Notes under the pieces: model-generated
Seen by the model: the letters and a program-made list of their open reading frames with translations, nothing else
Told to the model about the DNA's origin: nothing
The model's database searches: none
Origin: Pseudomonas azerbaijanoccidentalis
Lineage (GTDB): Bacteria > Pseudomonadota > Gammaproteobacteria > Pseudomonadales > Pseudomonadaceae
DNA length: 64,000 bases
Reading direction: 5' to 3'
Assembly: GCF_019145495.1 (NCBI RefSeq)
Contig: NZ_JAHSTU010000001.1
Span: forward strand, 62,001-126,000
Translations under genes and position numbers: made by a program
In this document: positions 41,106 to 50,035 of the stretch, one piece after another
How positions within the stretch are numbered: the stretch's first letter is position 1
Layout: every line of letters begins with the position of its first letter

Positions 41106-41138
41106 CCCAGTCCTTGGGCTTGCAGGCAAAGGACTGGG
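41106..41138. terminator. 10-bp perfect hairpin between the two reverse genes
   Basis: CCCAGTCCTT (41106-41115) pairs with AAGGACTGGG (41129-41138). No clear U run in the leftward direction; a TTTTTT lies 13 bp on the right. It may be a weak terminator or a processing site. Confidence 0.4.
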
Positions 41139-41156
41139 AATCCTTCAATTCGTTTT

Positions 41157-41588
41157 TTAGCGAACCGGGTAAACACCAGACAAAAGAAATTGAGCTAACG
41201 CATATGGTCGCTCTTCTTTCTTCTGGTAAATATCCAAGTACTCCTGCGCACCGTCGACCCGTCCAGCAAGGCATTCAGCGTGCTGAATATGGTTTCGAAT
41301 CATGCTGAAGTTTTCATTGCCCATGCGCTCGCTGAGAAATGCTGCAGCGAAACCCTGGCGAATGTGCGCATCGTATTCTTCCCCAGAAACCTTTCCGTTT
41401 TTTGCTACCTCTATTGCTGCTTGGTAAACCCCAAAGCAGTAGCCAAGCGCATAGTAGGTGTGACTTCTGGCGTAGAACTCCTTGAGTGCACCGCCAAGTT
41501 CGAATTGCATATGTATGATTCTGGTGCCTAGCTCAATGCTTTCAACTCGCGACTTTTCTTCCGACTTACCCTTACTAAACCAACCCAT
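41157..41588 (-). CDS. Reverse-oriented cargo protein, 143 aa
   Basis: Starts MGWFSKGKSEEKSRVESIEL. The rest is an all-helical domain (FYARSHTYYALGYCFGVYQA; HIRQGFAAAFLSERMGNENF; QEYLDIYQKKEERP). No signal peptide or catalytic motif. Codon use is looser than in the tail genes. Together with 40742-41065 it forms a reversed pair inserted between K and I. Function unknown. Confidence 0.7.
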   Translation of the reverse strand: MGWFSKGKSEEKSRVESIELGTRIIHMQFELGGALKEFYARSHTYYALGYCFGVYQAAIEVAKNGKVSGEEYDAHIRQGFAAAFLSERMGNENFSMIRNHIQHAECLAGRVDGAQEYLDIYQKKEERPYALAQFLLSGVYPVR

Positions 41589-41734
41589 GGTCTGCCTCGG
41601 CGCGATTACTGTTTGATGGGGAGTGGCACAAAGCTACCTTTGCGGGCACCCAATACGCCACTGGCCTTTCATCCACACTGGATGCCTGGACAGTGCCAAG
41701 CTACAGTGCACCATTTCCCACAGGAGTGACCTGC

Positions 41735-42082
41735 ATGAAATTGATCGTAGGAGCGTTGGCGGTAGCGCTGTTGGCGGGGTGCACAACTCCTTCTGACCTT
41801 ATGAAAGAGGCGCCCGAGCTGTCAGCGAACACCAAAAAAGACCCGAAGACTTATGCGCTTTGTGTTTACCCGTCATGGCAAGACTATAGATCCAGCGCAG
41901 TTATGAGTGAGACATCAGCAGGCTACAGGCTCGTTGCCGGCAACGATATGAATGGTCAGACCGATGATGTTTTGGATATCAGGAAAATCAAAGGTGGGTC
42001 TGCTGTGAAGCTTTATCAGCGCATGGCCTGGCAACAATTGGGCAGAGCCGAGCTTAAAAAATCTTTTAATAGCTGCCTCTAA
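41735..42082 (+). CDS. Predicted lipoprotein (moron) before gene I, 115 aa
   Basis: ATG 41735 has AGGAG upstream. The signal MKLIVGALAVALLAGCTTPS has lipobox LAGC. The mature domain is small with two further Cys (YALCVYPSW; SFNSCL) that could form a disulfide. Own ribosome-binding site and a strong terminator right after make a self-contained unit. Phage lipoproteins of this kind often block receptors against superinfection; that is inference. Confidence 0.75.
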   Translation: MKLIVGALAVALLAGCTTPSDLMKEAPELSANTKKDPKTYALCVYPSWQDYRSSAVMSETSAGYRLVAGNDMNGQTDDVLDIRKIKGGSAVKLYQRMAWQQLGRAELKKSFNSCL

Positions 42083-42096
42083 AGTCGGAAATTCAA

Positions 42097-42120
42097 AGAC
42101 CGCCTTCGGGCGGTTTTTTT
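42097..42120 (+). terminator. Intrinsic terminator after the lipoprotein gene
   Basis: ACCGCC-TTCG-GGCGGT followed by seven Ts. Confidence 0.85.
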
Positions 42121-42136
42121 ACGTCTGGAGAAAAAC

Positions 42137-42733
42137 ATGACTACGACATCCGCTAGCGATCAGACAATGACCACCATTTTGCTGTCTGGCCCACTGATCA
42201 AGCTTTTTGGGCGAATTCATTATCGACAGCTTGGCACCAAATCAGTCGGAGAGGCTTTCAAGGCACTCAAATGCACGCTCGATGGATTTGAGGCGGCGAT
42301 AAAAAATCTTGAACGTCGCGGCATGCGCTTTGCGATTTTCCGAAATCGGAAGAACGCGCCGGAAAAGGATTTTTCTCTAGGCGGTACTCAAGAGATTCGT
42401 ATTGTTCCAGTGATTGGCGGTAGCAAGCGCGCTGGATTTCTCCAAACGGTCATTGGCGCAGTGCTGATTGCGGCATCTTTCATCCCTTTACCTGGTTTTC
42501 AAGCGCTACTCCCTGTTGGCATTGCGCTCGTTGCCGGCGGCGTAATCCAAATGCTCAGCCCGCAGGCATCAGGACTCAAACAGAGCGCATCCCCCGAAAA
42601 CTCCCCGTCCTACGCATTCGGTAGCGCCAAGAACACCACGGCCAGCGGCAATCCTGTTCCGATCTGCATCGGCGAGCGGCGGTGGGGTGGAATGATCATC
42701 TCGGCTTCGATCCTGGCCGAAGACAAAGCGTAA
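42137..42733 (+). CDS. Tail assembly protein I
   Basis: 198 aa, lambda gpI-like. N-terminal ubiquitin-like domain (IHYRQLGTKSVGEAFKALKC), then a hydrophobic glycine-rich segment (FLQTVIGAVLIAASFIPLPG; LLPVGIALVAGGVIQMLSPQ) and a C-terminus with PICIGERRWGGMIISASI. RBS GGAGAAAAAC. Normally follows K directly; here it is separated by the cargo block. Confidence 0.9.
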   Translation: MTTTSASDQTMTTILLSGPLIKLFGRIHYRQLGTKSVGEAFKALKCTLDGFEAAIKNLERRGMRFAIFRNRKNAPEKDFSLGGTQEIRIVPVIGGSKRAGFLQTVIGAVLIAASFIPLPGFQALLPVGIALVAGGVIQMLSPQASGLKQSASPENSPSYAFGSAKNTTASGNPVPICIGERRWGGMIISASILAEDKA

Positions 42734-42749
42734 TCAGAGCGCAATGCAC

Positions 42750-42773
42750 AGACCGCCCGCGAGGCGGTTTTTT
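42750..42773 (+). terminator. Intrinsic terminator between I and J
   Basis: ACCGCC-CGCGA-GGCGGT and six Ts, directly before the ribosome-binding site of J. Confidence 0.75.
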
Positions 42774-42790
42774 AATGCCTGGAGGAAAGC

Positions 42791-45700
42791 ATGGGCGCAG
42801 CACTACAGATGGACATCCATGGCGAGAAAGGCGGCAGTAGCAAGCCGAAGTCGCCTTCCGAAGCCAGCGACAGCCTGCGCTCGACCAACCTGGCAAAGCT
42901 CCTGATCGCCGTGGGCGAGGGCGAGTTCGACAGCGTCCCGACCGATTACGACATCTGCCTGGACAACACGCCGATCCGTGATGCCAGCGGTAACTACAAC
43001 TTCCCCAATGTGAAGTGGGACTGGCGCCCAGGATCGGTTGATCAGACCTATATCCCAGGCATCCCGGCAGTCGAGAACGAGACCTCGCTGAACGTCGAGT
43101 TGCGCAGCGATGCACCGTGGGTGCGCTCAATCACCAATACCCAGTTGTCGGCCGTACGCATGCGTCTGGCTTGGCCAGCGTTACAACGGTCAGACGACGA
43201 GGGCAACGTTGGCGGTTATCGCATCGAGTACGCCATCGACGTGGCCACCGATGGCGGTGCCTACCAGCAGGTGTTGGTCGATGCTGTCGACGGCAAGACC
43301 ACGACGCGTTACGAGCGCTCGCGCCGCATTGATCTGCCTGACGCCACTACCGGCTGGCAGATCCGCGTGCGCCGCCTGACGCCCAACCAGAACACCAATA
43401 AGATCGCCGATACCATGCTGGTGGCCGGTTATACAGAAGTCATCGACGCCAAGCTGCGCTACCCGAACACTGCGTTGCTCTACATCGAATTCGATGCCGA
43501 GCAGTTCACCAACATCCCGGCTGTCACCGTGAAGTGCAAGGCGCGGCGCTGGATGGTGCCGAGCAATTATGACCCGATCCTGCGCACGTACACCGGTACT
43601 TGGGACGGTTCGATGAAGTCGGCGTGGACCAACAACCCGGCGTGGATCACCTACGGCGTGTGCACCAACGATATGTTCGGCCTGGGCAAGCGCATCAAGT
43701 CGTTCATGGTCGATAAGTGGGAGCTGTACCGCATCGCCCAATACTGCGACCAGCTGGTGCCGAACGGTCTCGGCGGCGTTGAACCGCGCTTTCTGTGTGA
43801 CATGAACCTGCAGGGCAAGGCTGATGCCTGGTCACTGTTGCGCGATATCTCGGCAATTTACCGGGGCATGACGTATTGGGCGCAGGGCCAGCTGGTGATG
43901 CAAGCGGACATGCCGCGTGCGCAGGACTTCGACTACGTATTTACCCGGTCGAACGTCATCGACGGCAAATTCTCCTACGGCAGCGCCTCGGCGAAAACTC
44001 GCTACACCCGGGCGCTGGTCAGCTACGACAACCCGGCCAACAACTACGACACCGACGTCATTCCGTTCGCCGACCTGGATCTGCAGCGCCGTTATGGTGA
44101 CCGCCCGACCGAGCTCAGTGCCATTGGCTGTACGCGAGCGTCCGAGGCCCAGCGCCGCGGGAAGTGGGCGATCCTCAGCAACAATCAGGACCGCACCGTC
44201 ACCTTCAAGACTGGCATGGAAGGCGTGATTCCACTGCCGGGGCACATCATTCCGGTGGCGGATTCGCTGCTGGCTGGTCGTGAAGTGGGCGGCCGGATCT
44301 CGGCGGCGGCAGGGCGCGTGATTACGCTCGATCGCGACACGCAAGCAAAGGCAGGTGATCGCCTGATCATTAACTTGCCGGGCGGGCGCGCCGAAGGTCG
44401 GACCGTGCAGAGCGTGAGCGGCCGAGCCATCACCGTAACGGTGGCCTACGGCGAACCGCCGGTAGCGCAGTTGCAATGGGCGCTCGATGCGGATGACCTC
44501 GCCATCCCGCTGTACCGGGTTCTGCGCACCAAGCGCACCACCGAAGGCGACTATGAAATCAGCGCGCTGCAGTTCGAGCCGAGCAAGTTTGCTTTCATCG
44601 ACACTGGCGCACGCCTGGAAGAGCGCCCGATCAGCGTCATTCCGATCACCGTGGTTCCGGCGCCGGCGAGCGTGTCGCTGTCGTCGACTTCTTCGGTGGT
44701 GCAGGGGCTGGCCGTGGCCACCATGACTATCAGCTGGCCCGCCGTAAATGGCGCGGTCGGTTATGACGTGGAATGGCGCAAGGACAGTGGCAACTGGATC
44801 AAGCTCCAACGCACCGGCGGTACGAACGTGGACGTGGTCGGTATTTACGCCGGTGCCTACGTGGCCCGCGTCCGGGCGGTGAGCGCCTTCGACATCTCGT
44901 CGATCTGGCGCAACTCGATCCTGACCAATCTCAGCGGCAAGCAGGGTCTTCCGCCAGCGGTGTCATACCTCACGGCCACGCCGCTGCTGTTCGGTATCTA
45001 CCTGAAGTGGGGATTCCCGGCTGGCGCCGAGGACACCCAGCGCACTGAGATCTGGTACGGGCCAACCACAGACCTTGAGGCGGCGAGCAAGCTGACGGAC
45101 CTAGCTTACCCTCAGAGCGACTTCTCGATGCTTGGCCTGCGGGCTGGCGTGACCTTTTACTTCTGGGCGCGCCTGGTGGACCGGATCGGCAACATCGGTC
45201 CGTGGTATCCGATTGGGATGGGTGTCCAGGGTCAATCAAGTGCAGACGCTGCGGCGATTCTGGAAATGATCGCCGGCGAGATTGGCCGCACGGAACTGGG
45301 GCAGGACATCCTCGACGAGATTGACAAAATCCCGGGGCTTCAGGCGCAGATCGATGCGCTGGACGGCCTCAAGGCGTATGACCCGGACGCAACGTACGAA
45401 GAGTACGACCTGGTCGTCGTCGGCAAGCGGATCTATCAAGCAACCGGTGACGTTCCGCTCAACACGCCGCCGCCTAACCCGGCTTACTGGCTCGACGTTG
45501 GCCAGACGGTGGAGACGGCCAATGGCTTGGCACAGCAGGTGGCGACCAACACGGCGGATATCACCGAGATCGACGGCGTGGTTACAGCCCAGGCGACTGC
45601 GTTTGAGGCGTTGCGTGCATCCTTTCGTGATGACGACGGGGAGGGCGACCTCGCCGATGCACTGAAGGGTTGGAGCAGCACAGCGGCGATCGCGAACGAA

Positions 45701-46354
45701 GAGAAAGTACGGGCTTCGGAAAACCTCGCCAGCGCACAGAAGATCACAACGCTGACTGCCGCTGTGGGCGAGAACGAGGCAAGCGTCACCGATCTTCGGC
45801 AGGTTGTGGCCACGGACAAGGAAGCCACCGCTACGGCGATCACACAGTTGACCGCTACGGTGGGCGAAAACACTTCAGCCATTCAGGAAACCTCTGAAGC
45901 CTTTGCTGACCTGGACGGCAACCTGAGCACGATGTGGTCGGTGAAAATGTCGGTTACTGCTAATGGGCAGTATGTCGCGGCAGGCATTGGACTTGGGATC
46001 GAGAACGTGGGCGGGGTGTTCCAAAGCCAGTTTTTGGTGGCAGCGGACCGATTCGCCATCGTCAACACCATCGCCGGCGGTGCCATTGCTGTTCCTTTCG
46101 CGGTACAGGGTGGCCAGGTGTTCATCAACTCGGCCTTTATTGCTGACGGCACCATCACCAACGCCAAGATCGGCAGTTACATCAGTTCGACCAACTACAT
46201 CGCCGGCACGCAGGGCTGGATTCTCAACAAGGACGGAACGCTCGAAATCAATGGCATCGTTCCCGGTCAGGGCCGCTTGGTTATCAACTCACTGAACGTC
46301 TCGGTCTACGACGTCAATGGTGTGCTGCGCGTCCGTCTTGGTTATCTGGGGTGA
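42791..46354 (+). CDS. Host-specificity tip protein J
   Basis: 1187 aa. The N-terminal half has the conserved J/central fibre core (STNLAKLLIAVGEGEFDSVP; DGSMKSAWTNNPAWITYGVC; LLRDISAIYRGMTYWAQGQL). A fibronectin-III-like domain lies near 620-700 (ATMTISWPAVNGAVGYDVEW), then coiled coils and a C-terminal DUF1983-like part (GGQVFINSAFIADGTITNAK). It forms the tail tip and probably makes first receptor contact. Confidence 0.95.
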   Translation: MGAALQMDIHGEKGGSSKPKSPSEASDSLRSTNLAKLLIAVGEGEFDSVPTDYDICLDNTPIRDASGNYNFPNVKWDWRPGSVDQTYIPGIPAVENETSLNVELRSDAPWVRSITNTQLSAVRMRLAWPALQRSDDEGNVGGYRIEYAIDVATDGGAYQQVLVDAVDGKTTTRYERSRRIDLPDATTGWQIRVRRLTPNQNTNKIADTMLVAGYTEVIDAKLRYPNTALLYIEFDAEQFTNIPAVTVKCKARRWMVPSNYDPILRTYTGTWDGSMKSAWTNNPAWITYGVCTNDMFGLGKRIKSFMVDKWELYRIAQYCDQLVPNGLGGVEPRFLCDMNLQGKADAWSLLRDISAIYRGMTYWAQGQLVMQADMPRAQDFDYVFTRSNVIDGKFSYGSASAKTRYTRALVSYDNPANNYDTDVIPFADLDLQRRYGDRPTELSAIGCTRASEAQRRGKWAILSNNQDRTVTFKTGMEGVIPLPGHIIPVADSLLAGREVGGRISAAAGRVITLDRDTQAKAGDRLIINLPGGRAEGRTVQSVSGRAITVTVAYGEPPVAQLQWALDADDLAIPLYRVLRTKRTTEGDYEISALQFEPSKFAFIDTGARLEERPISVIPITVVPAPASVSLSSTSSVVQGLAVATMTISWPAVNGAVGYDVEWRKDSGNWIKLQRTGGTNVDVVGIYAGAYVARVRAVSAFDISSIWRNSILTNLSGKQGLPPAVSYLTATPLLFGIYLKWGFPAGAEDTQRTEIWYGPTTDLEAASKLTDLAYPQSDFSMLGLRAGVTFYFWARLVDRIGNIGPWYPIGMGVQGQSSADAAAILEMIAGEIGRTELGQDILDEIDKIPGLQAQIDALDGLKAYDPDATYEEYDLVVVGKRIYQATGDVPLNTPPPNPAYWLDVGQTVETANGLAQQVATNTADITEIDGVVTAQATAFEALRASFRDDDGEGDLADALKGWSSTAAIANEEKVRASENLASAQKITTLTAAVGENEASVTDLRQVVATDKEATATAITQLTATVGENTSAIQETSEAFADLDGNLSTMWSVKMSVTANGQYVAAGIGLGIENVGGVFQSQFLVAADRFAIVNTIAGGAIAVPFAVQGGQVFINSAFIADGTITNAKIGSYISSTNYIAGTQGWILNKDGTLEINGIVPGQGRLVINSLNVSVYDVNGVLRVRLGYLG

Positions 46355-46357
46355 TAA

Positions 46358-46681
46358 ATGGCATATGGAATGCGGGTCTGGGGCGCCGACGGCGCGCTTC
46401 AGCTCGACGAGAACTCTTTCACCATGCGGGTGGTTCTGTCGACGCTGGTCACCTTCCCAAACAACAACAAAGCGAATCAGGATTTCTCTGTCCCCGGAAG
46501 CGACGCCTCCAATTCGGTGGCGATCGTGATTCCCGTCGGCCCCTACGATGAAGGTAGCGCTCGTCAATTCGAAACTGAAATGTTGTCGGGGGTTGCGCGT
46601 GTTTACAATCACACACGCACGTTCGAGGCCAGTCTTTCCACCAGCGGGACCATGCGACTGATGGTCATAAGGTTTGCCTGA
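46358..46681 (+). CDS. Tail tip accessory protein, 107 aa
   Basis: MAYGMRVWGADGALQLDENS opens a compact beta domain. The same opening (YGMRLWDGSGKLLFDSG) is found inside the next protein, so the two are related. Ends TGATG into the next gene. Likely a tail-fibre or tip component. Confidence 0.75.
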   Translation: MAYGMRVWGADGALQLDENSFTMRVVLSTLVTFPNNNKANQDFSVPGSDASNSVAIVIPVGPYDEGSARQFETEMLSGVARVYNHTRTFEASLSTSGTMRLMVIRFA

Positions 46682-47358
46682 TGAGCTTTGGACTTACCTT
46701 CATCAACAACAGTAACCAGGTTGTGATCGATTCAGAATTTGCGCGCCTCAATGTCATTTGCAGTGGACGTTACGCGCCGACTCAAGAATCAGGGCTGGGA
46801 TCGACAACCTATTTCCCTCGCGTCATCACCAGTCAGGAGCCGCCATTGGTTTTCTGTCGGCCTGACACCGGCGGGATCGGTGGGCTTACGGCCATGCAGG
46901 TGATTGGTTCGGCAGGTAACTGGGTGGGGTTCTATGTCAGAGCTTATGACGTGAACACCAACCAACCCAATGGCCGTTACTTCGCTGCGACGTTCGGCGC
47001 TCAGGCGGTCTCGACTTATGGCATGCGGCTATGGGATGGATCGGGCAAGTTATTGTTCGACTCCGGCACAGCTAATGCCCTATTCACAAGGGCATTCCAG
47101 AACTGGGCCTATGTGCGTTCCGAAACATCAGCTACGGGAAGTACCCGAAGTTTTTACACCGTTAGCTTCAACTTCCCAGAGAACGAATATCTTCTGATCA
47201 ACACATTCGGCATGAATATGTTGACCGGGTCCCCTGGCGGTCGAATGGTTAAAACCCTCTGGGACTTCAGCGCTGGGACGCTCTATGCCGTGACAGATGG
47301 GTTCTCCAATCCGTTTGCCTTTTTCATGCCGGCCGTGTTCGCAAAGCTCGCCGTCTAA
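46681..47358 (+). CDS. Tail tip/fibre protein, 225 aa
   Basis: MSFGLTFINNSNQVVIDSEF, a beta-rich N-terminal domain, then a second domain starting STYGMRLWDGSGKLLFDSGT that resembles the whole of the preceding protein. Overlaps it by one base. Probably a surface component of the tip. Confidence 0.75.
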   Translation: MSFGLTFINNSNQVVIDSEFARLNVICSGRYAPTQESGLGSTTYFPRVITSQEPPLVFCRPDTGGIGGLTAMQVIGSAGNWVGFYVRAYDVNTNQPNGRYFAATFGAQAVSTYGMRLWDGSGKLLFDSGTANALFTRAFQNWAYVRSETSATGSTRSFYTVSFNFPENEYLLINTFGMNMLTGSPGGRMVKTLWDFSAGTLYAVTDGFSNPFAFFMPAVFAKLAV

Positions 47359-47383
47359 ACCAATTCAATAAAGGAAGTAGTCC

Positions 47384-48625
47384 ATGCCCTGGTACAAATC
47401 AGGAACGGTCTCTGTCGCCTTGAATTCGAATGCCGTGATCGGCACTGGTACCGCATTTATTGCCAACGGTCGTGTCGGCGATGCCTTCCGCGGTCCCGAT
47501 GGTGGATGGTACGAGATCACAAATATCGCGAGCGATACGGCAATGTCGATCTCTCCGAATTACCAAGGTGTGACGAACGCTGGCGGGGTGTACGCGCTGG
47601 CACCAATGCAAGGCTACGTGAAGGATTCAGCCGATGCGCTTCGTGCGCTGGTGAATCAGTTCGGTGGTGTGCTTGCGGTGCTTGGAACGGATCCGACACT
47701 GGCCGGCGTACGAGATGCGCTCAATCTCACCACTACAGACGGTTTATCGGAAGGCACAACCAACCTGTATTTCACCGCCGCCCGTGCGATTGCTTCGGCC
47801 CTAACCGGCTTTGTCACTACAACCAATTCGCCGGTGGTTGCGACCGATTCGATTGTTGTGGCCGCAGGCAAACTGCAGGCGCAGGTCGCATCTGCGCTGC
47901 CCAAGGCTGGCGGCACCTTGACAGGGCCAATCAACGACGCACCCGCTCAGACGATTGCCTCTGCCGCAACCGTCGATATTGGCGCCTCAACCTCAAATGT
48001 AGTTGCCATCAGTGGTACGACTACCATTACAGGGTTTGGCACCATTGAGGCCGGAGCTCGGCGGACGGTTAGATTTCTCGGTTCGTTACTGCTGACCCAT
48101 AACGCGACTTCTCTAATCCTGCCAGGACAGGCAACTATCGCCACGGCAGCGAATGACGTTGCGGTCATGCTCAGCTTGGGCGGCGGTAACTGGATGTGTG
48201 TAGATTATGAGCGCGCAAACGGTAAGCCTGTGGCGTTCGCATTTGATCGGTCAAGCGTCGTCGGCACGGTCTCGCAAACTTCTGGACTGCCGACCGGGGC
48301 AATCGTTGAGCGAGGCTCTAACACTAACGGAAACTTTGTGAAGTACGCAGATGGGACAATGATTTGCTGGTACTACACATCTGTCTCGTACGCGCTCTCA
48401 ACGCCCTACGGATCGCAGTTCATCAGCGCGTCACTGAGTTATCCATTCCCTGTCGGCTTCGTCGGGGTTCCGATGGTTGTTCCATCAGCTATTACAACCC
48501 CGCAAGTCGTATGGGCCGCAATCGAGGGCAGCGCAAGCGCGTCAGCGATGACCATGCGGTTAATTGGCGTAATAAACGGTGCCACTTCATACGCGGGTTA
48601 CATCGCAATTGGGAGATGGTTCTAA
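47384..48625 (+). CDS. Tail fibre protein
   Basis: 413 aa. The N-terminus MPWYKSGTVSVALNSNAVIG and PMQGYVKDSADALRALVNQF are typical of Pseudomonas phage fibre attachment domains. A Thr/Ala/Gly-rich shaft follows (SNVVAISGTTTITGFGTIEA). The C-terminal domain (NGNFVKYADGTMICWYYTSV) is the likely receptor-binding part, similar to gp53-like C-termini. The TAATG junction links it to the next gene. Confidence 0.88.
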   Translation: MPWYKSGTVSVALNSNAVIGTGTAFIANGRVGDAFRGPDGGWYEITNIASDTAMSISPNYQGVTNAGGVYALAPMQGYVKDSADALRALVNQFGGVLAVLGTDPTLAGVRDALNLTTTDGLSEGTTNLYFTAARAIASALTGFVTTTNSPVVATDSIVVAAGKLQAQVASALPKAGGTLTGPINDAPAQTIASAATVDIGASTSNVVAISGTTTITGFGTIEAGARRTVRFLGSLLLTHNATSLILPGQATIATAANDVAVMLSLGGGNWMCVDYERANGKPVAFAFDRSSVVGTVSQTSGLPTGAIVERGSNTNGNFVKYADGTMICWYYTSVSYALSTPYGSQFISASLSYPFPVGFVGVPMVVPSAITTPQVVWAAIEGSASASAMTMRLIGVINGATSYAGYIAIGRWF

Positions 48626-48972
48626 TGCTTATCAATCTTTCTCCGCAACGTCGGGACGACACATTAGAGGTCGTCAAGGCTGGCAACGTTCTGTCAGTCA
48701 ACGGCAAAGACTTCGACTTTTCTCCGATGGGCGAGGGCGACACGTTGCCAGCGTCTGCCATTTCGTCCATCTGGTTCTTCGATAAAGTCGACCGAATAAA
48801 CGGCGAGTTGGTGCTCACTCTTTATCTGCCCCTGCCATACAACTATAGCCATGAGCAGGCGTTTCCGGTGCCATTGGAAAGTGTTCCAGATGGACCGGTG
48901 GCTTTTCCGCTACCACTGCCAGTTGATCATGAAGCTGAGTTGGAACAAGAGGGTGCGCAGAATGAGCGGTAA
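48625..48972 (+). CDS. Tail fibre-linked protein, 115 aa
   Basis: ATG 48625 in a TAATG junction. MLINLSPQRRDDTLEVVKAG, then VNGKDFDFSPMGEGDTLP, SIWFFDKVDRINGELVLTLY and a proline-rich acidic tail. A recurring small protein after phage fibre genes, perhaps a chaperone. Confidence 0.75.
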   Translation: MLINLSPQRRDDTLEVVKAGNVLSVNGKDFDFSPMGEGDTLPASAISSIWFFDKVDRINGELVLTLYLPLPYNYSHEQAFPVPLESVPDGPVAFPLPLPVDHEAELEQEGAQNER

Positions 48973-49243
48973 TATTGACTGGTCTCAATTAATAACAAAG
49001 GCAGCGAAGGACGCAGAGGTGGCCGCCGCCGAGCGAGCCGCCGCTGTTCAAATTGAGGACGCATGGCGCCTCAAGGAGACTGCATTTATCGCCGATCAGC
49101 TCATCGGCATTGAGGACGGCGACCCAGCTGCACTGCCAGGAACAGAGGCGGAGTGGCGGGCTTACCGGACCAAGGTTCGTAACTGGAAAGAAGGCGCGCA
49201 GTTCTTTCCAGACCTGACGCATCGCCCGATTCGCCCTGCATAA
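48962..49243 (+). CDS. Tail fibre assembly-type protein, 93 aa
   Basis: ATG 48962 overlaps the previous gene by 11 bp. MSGNIDWSQLITKAAKDAEV begins a helical N-terminus; the C-terminal WRAYRTKVRNWKEGAQFFPD is the short motif typical of phage tail assembly chaperones of the fibre (DUF4376/Tfa-like end). Likely helps fibre folding. Confidence 0.75.
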   Translation: MSGNIDWSQLITKAAKDAEVAAAERAAAVQIEDAWRLKETAFIADQLIGIEDGDPAALPGTEAEWRAYRTKVRNWKEGAQFFPDLTHRPIRPA

Positions 49244-49260
49244 ACAATCCGCTGCTGTAG

Positions 49261-49287
49261 GCCCGCCATCGAGCGGGTATTTTTTTG
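49261..49287 (+). terminator. Intrinsic terminator before the lysis genes
   Basis: GCCCGC-CATCGA-GCGGGT and a T run, then CCCGGAGAAAAG and the endolysin start. Confidence 0.65.
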
Positions 49288-49301
49288 CCCGGAGAAAAGT
49301 G

Positions 49302-49727
49302 ATGACCGTTCCTGAAAAAGACCGCGATATCCTCGCCCGCACGCTGTGGGGTGAGGCCCGAGGCGAATCATTGGCTGGCCTGCTCGCCGTGGCCTGGACC
49401 ATCCGCAACCGAGTGGACGACGGCAAAGCCAAGTCGTGGTGGGGAGAGGGGTATGCCGGTGTGTGCCAGAAGCCGTACCAGTTCAGCTGCTGGAACAAGA
49501 CCGACCCGAACTATCAGTTCCTGATCGGCGTGAAGCAGATCCTATTCCGCGAACTGGCCCAAGCGCGCATCGCTGCTGACCAGGTGATCGACGGCAAGGT
49601 GCCCGATCCCACCGGCGGGGCGACGCACTACTACGCTCTGTCCATGAAGAAGCCACCAGCTTGGGCGGCTAATGCAAAGCAGACCCTCAAGCTCGGCGGG
49701 CACGTCTTCTTCAAGGATGTGCCATGA
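49302..49727 (+). CDS. Endolysin, SleB-type cell-wall hydrolase
   Basis: 141 aa. ILARTLWGEARGESLAGLLA carries the catalytic Glu of Hydrolase_2 (SleB) enzymes; AVAWTIRNRVDDG, VCQKPYQFSCWN and DPTGGATHYYA complete the family pattern. There is no signal peptide, so release depends on a holin. RBS GGAGAAAAGTG. ATGA-coupled to the next gene. Confidence 0.92.
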   Translation: MTVPEKDRDILARTLWGEARGESLAGLLAVAWTIRNRVDDGKAKSWWGEGYAGVCQKPYQFSCWNKTDPNYQFLIGVKQILFRELAQARIAADQVIDGKVPDPTGGATHYYALSMKKPPAWAANAKQTLKLGGHVFFKDVP

Positions 49728-50035
49728 CAGCCTTCCGCAGACTTTCTCGTTCGCTGGCCACGACTGAAGAGGGAAGCTTGTGGTTCGAGTGCCCGGGTTG
49801 CGAGATGGTGCATCGGATCATGCACGGCACTGGTCCGGGACCGCGCTGGGGCTGGAACGGGAATTTAGAAAGCCCAACTTTCACGCCTTCGGTTTTGGTG
49901 CGCTATTCATGGTCTGACGGTGAACGGGTGTGCCATTCGTTCGTCACCGACGGGCGTATCCAGTTTCTGGGCGACTGCACCCATACCCTTGCTGGGCAGA
50001 CGGTTGACCTTCCGCCTTGGGAGGACGAGCCATGA
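49724..50035 (+). CDS. DUF6527-like small protein in the lysis cassette, 103 aa
   Basis: WFECPGCEMVHRIMHG, WGWNGNLESPTFTPSVLVRY, CHSFVTDGRIQFLGDCTHTL: conserved Cys/His positions suggest metal binding. It is a common partner between endolysin and Rz genes in Pseudomonas phages. Function unknown. ATGA junctions on both sides. Confidence 0.8.
   Translation: MTAFRRLSRSLATTEEGSLWFECPGCEMVHRIMHGTGPGPRWGWNGNLESPTFTPSVLVRYSWSDGERVCHSFVTDGRIQFLGDCTHTLAGQTVDLPPWEDEP

Noticed and set aside
43832..44809. 325-aa leftward open frame opposite gene J
   Set aside because: Shadow frame, His/Arg-rich with no recognisable motif.
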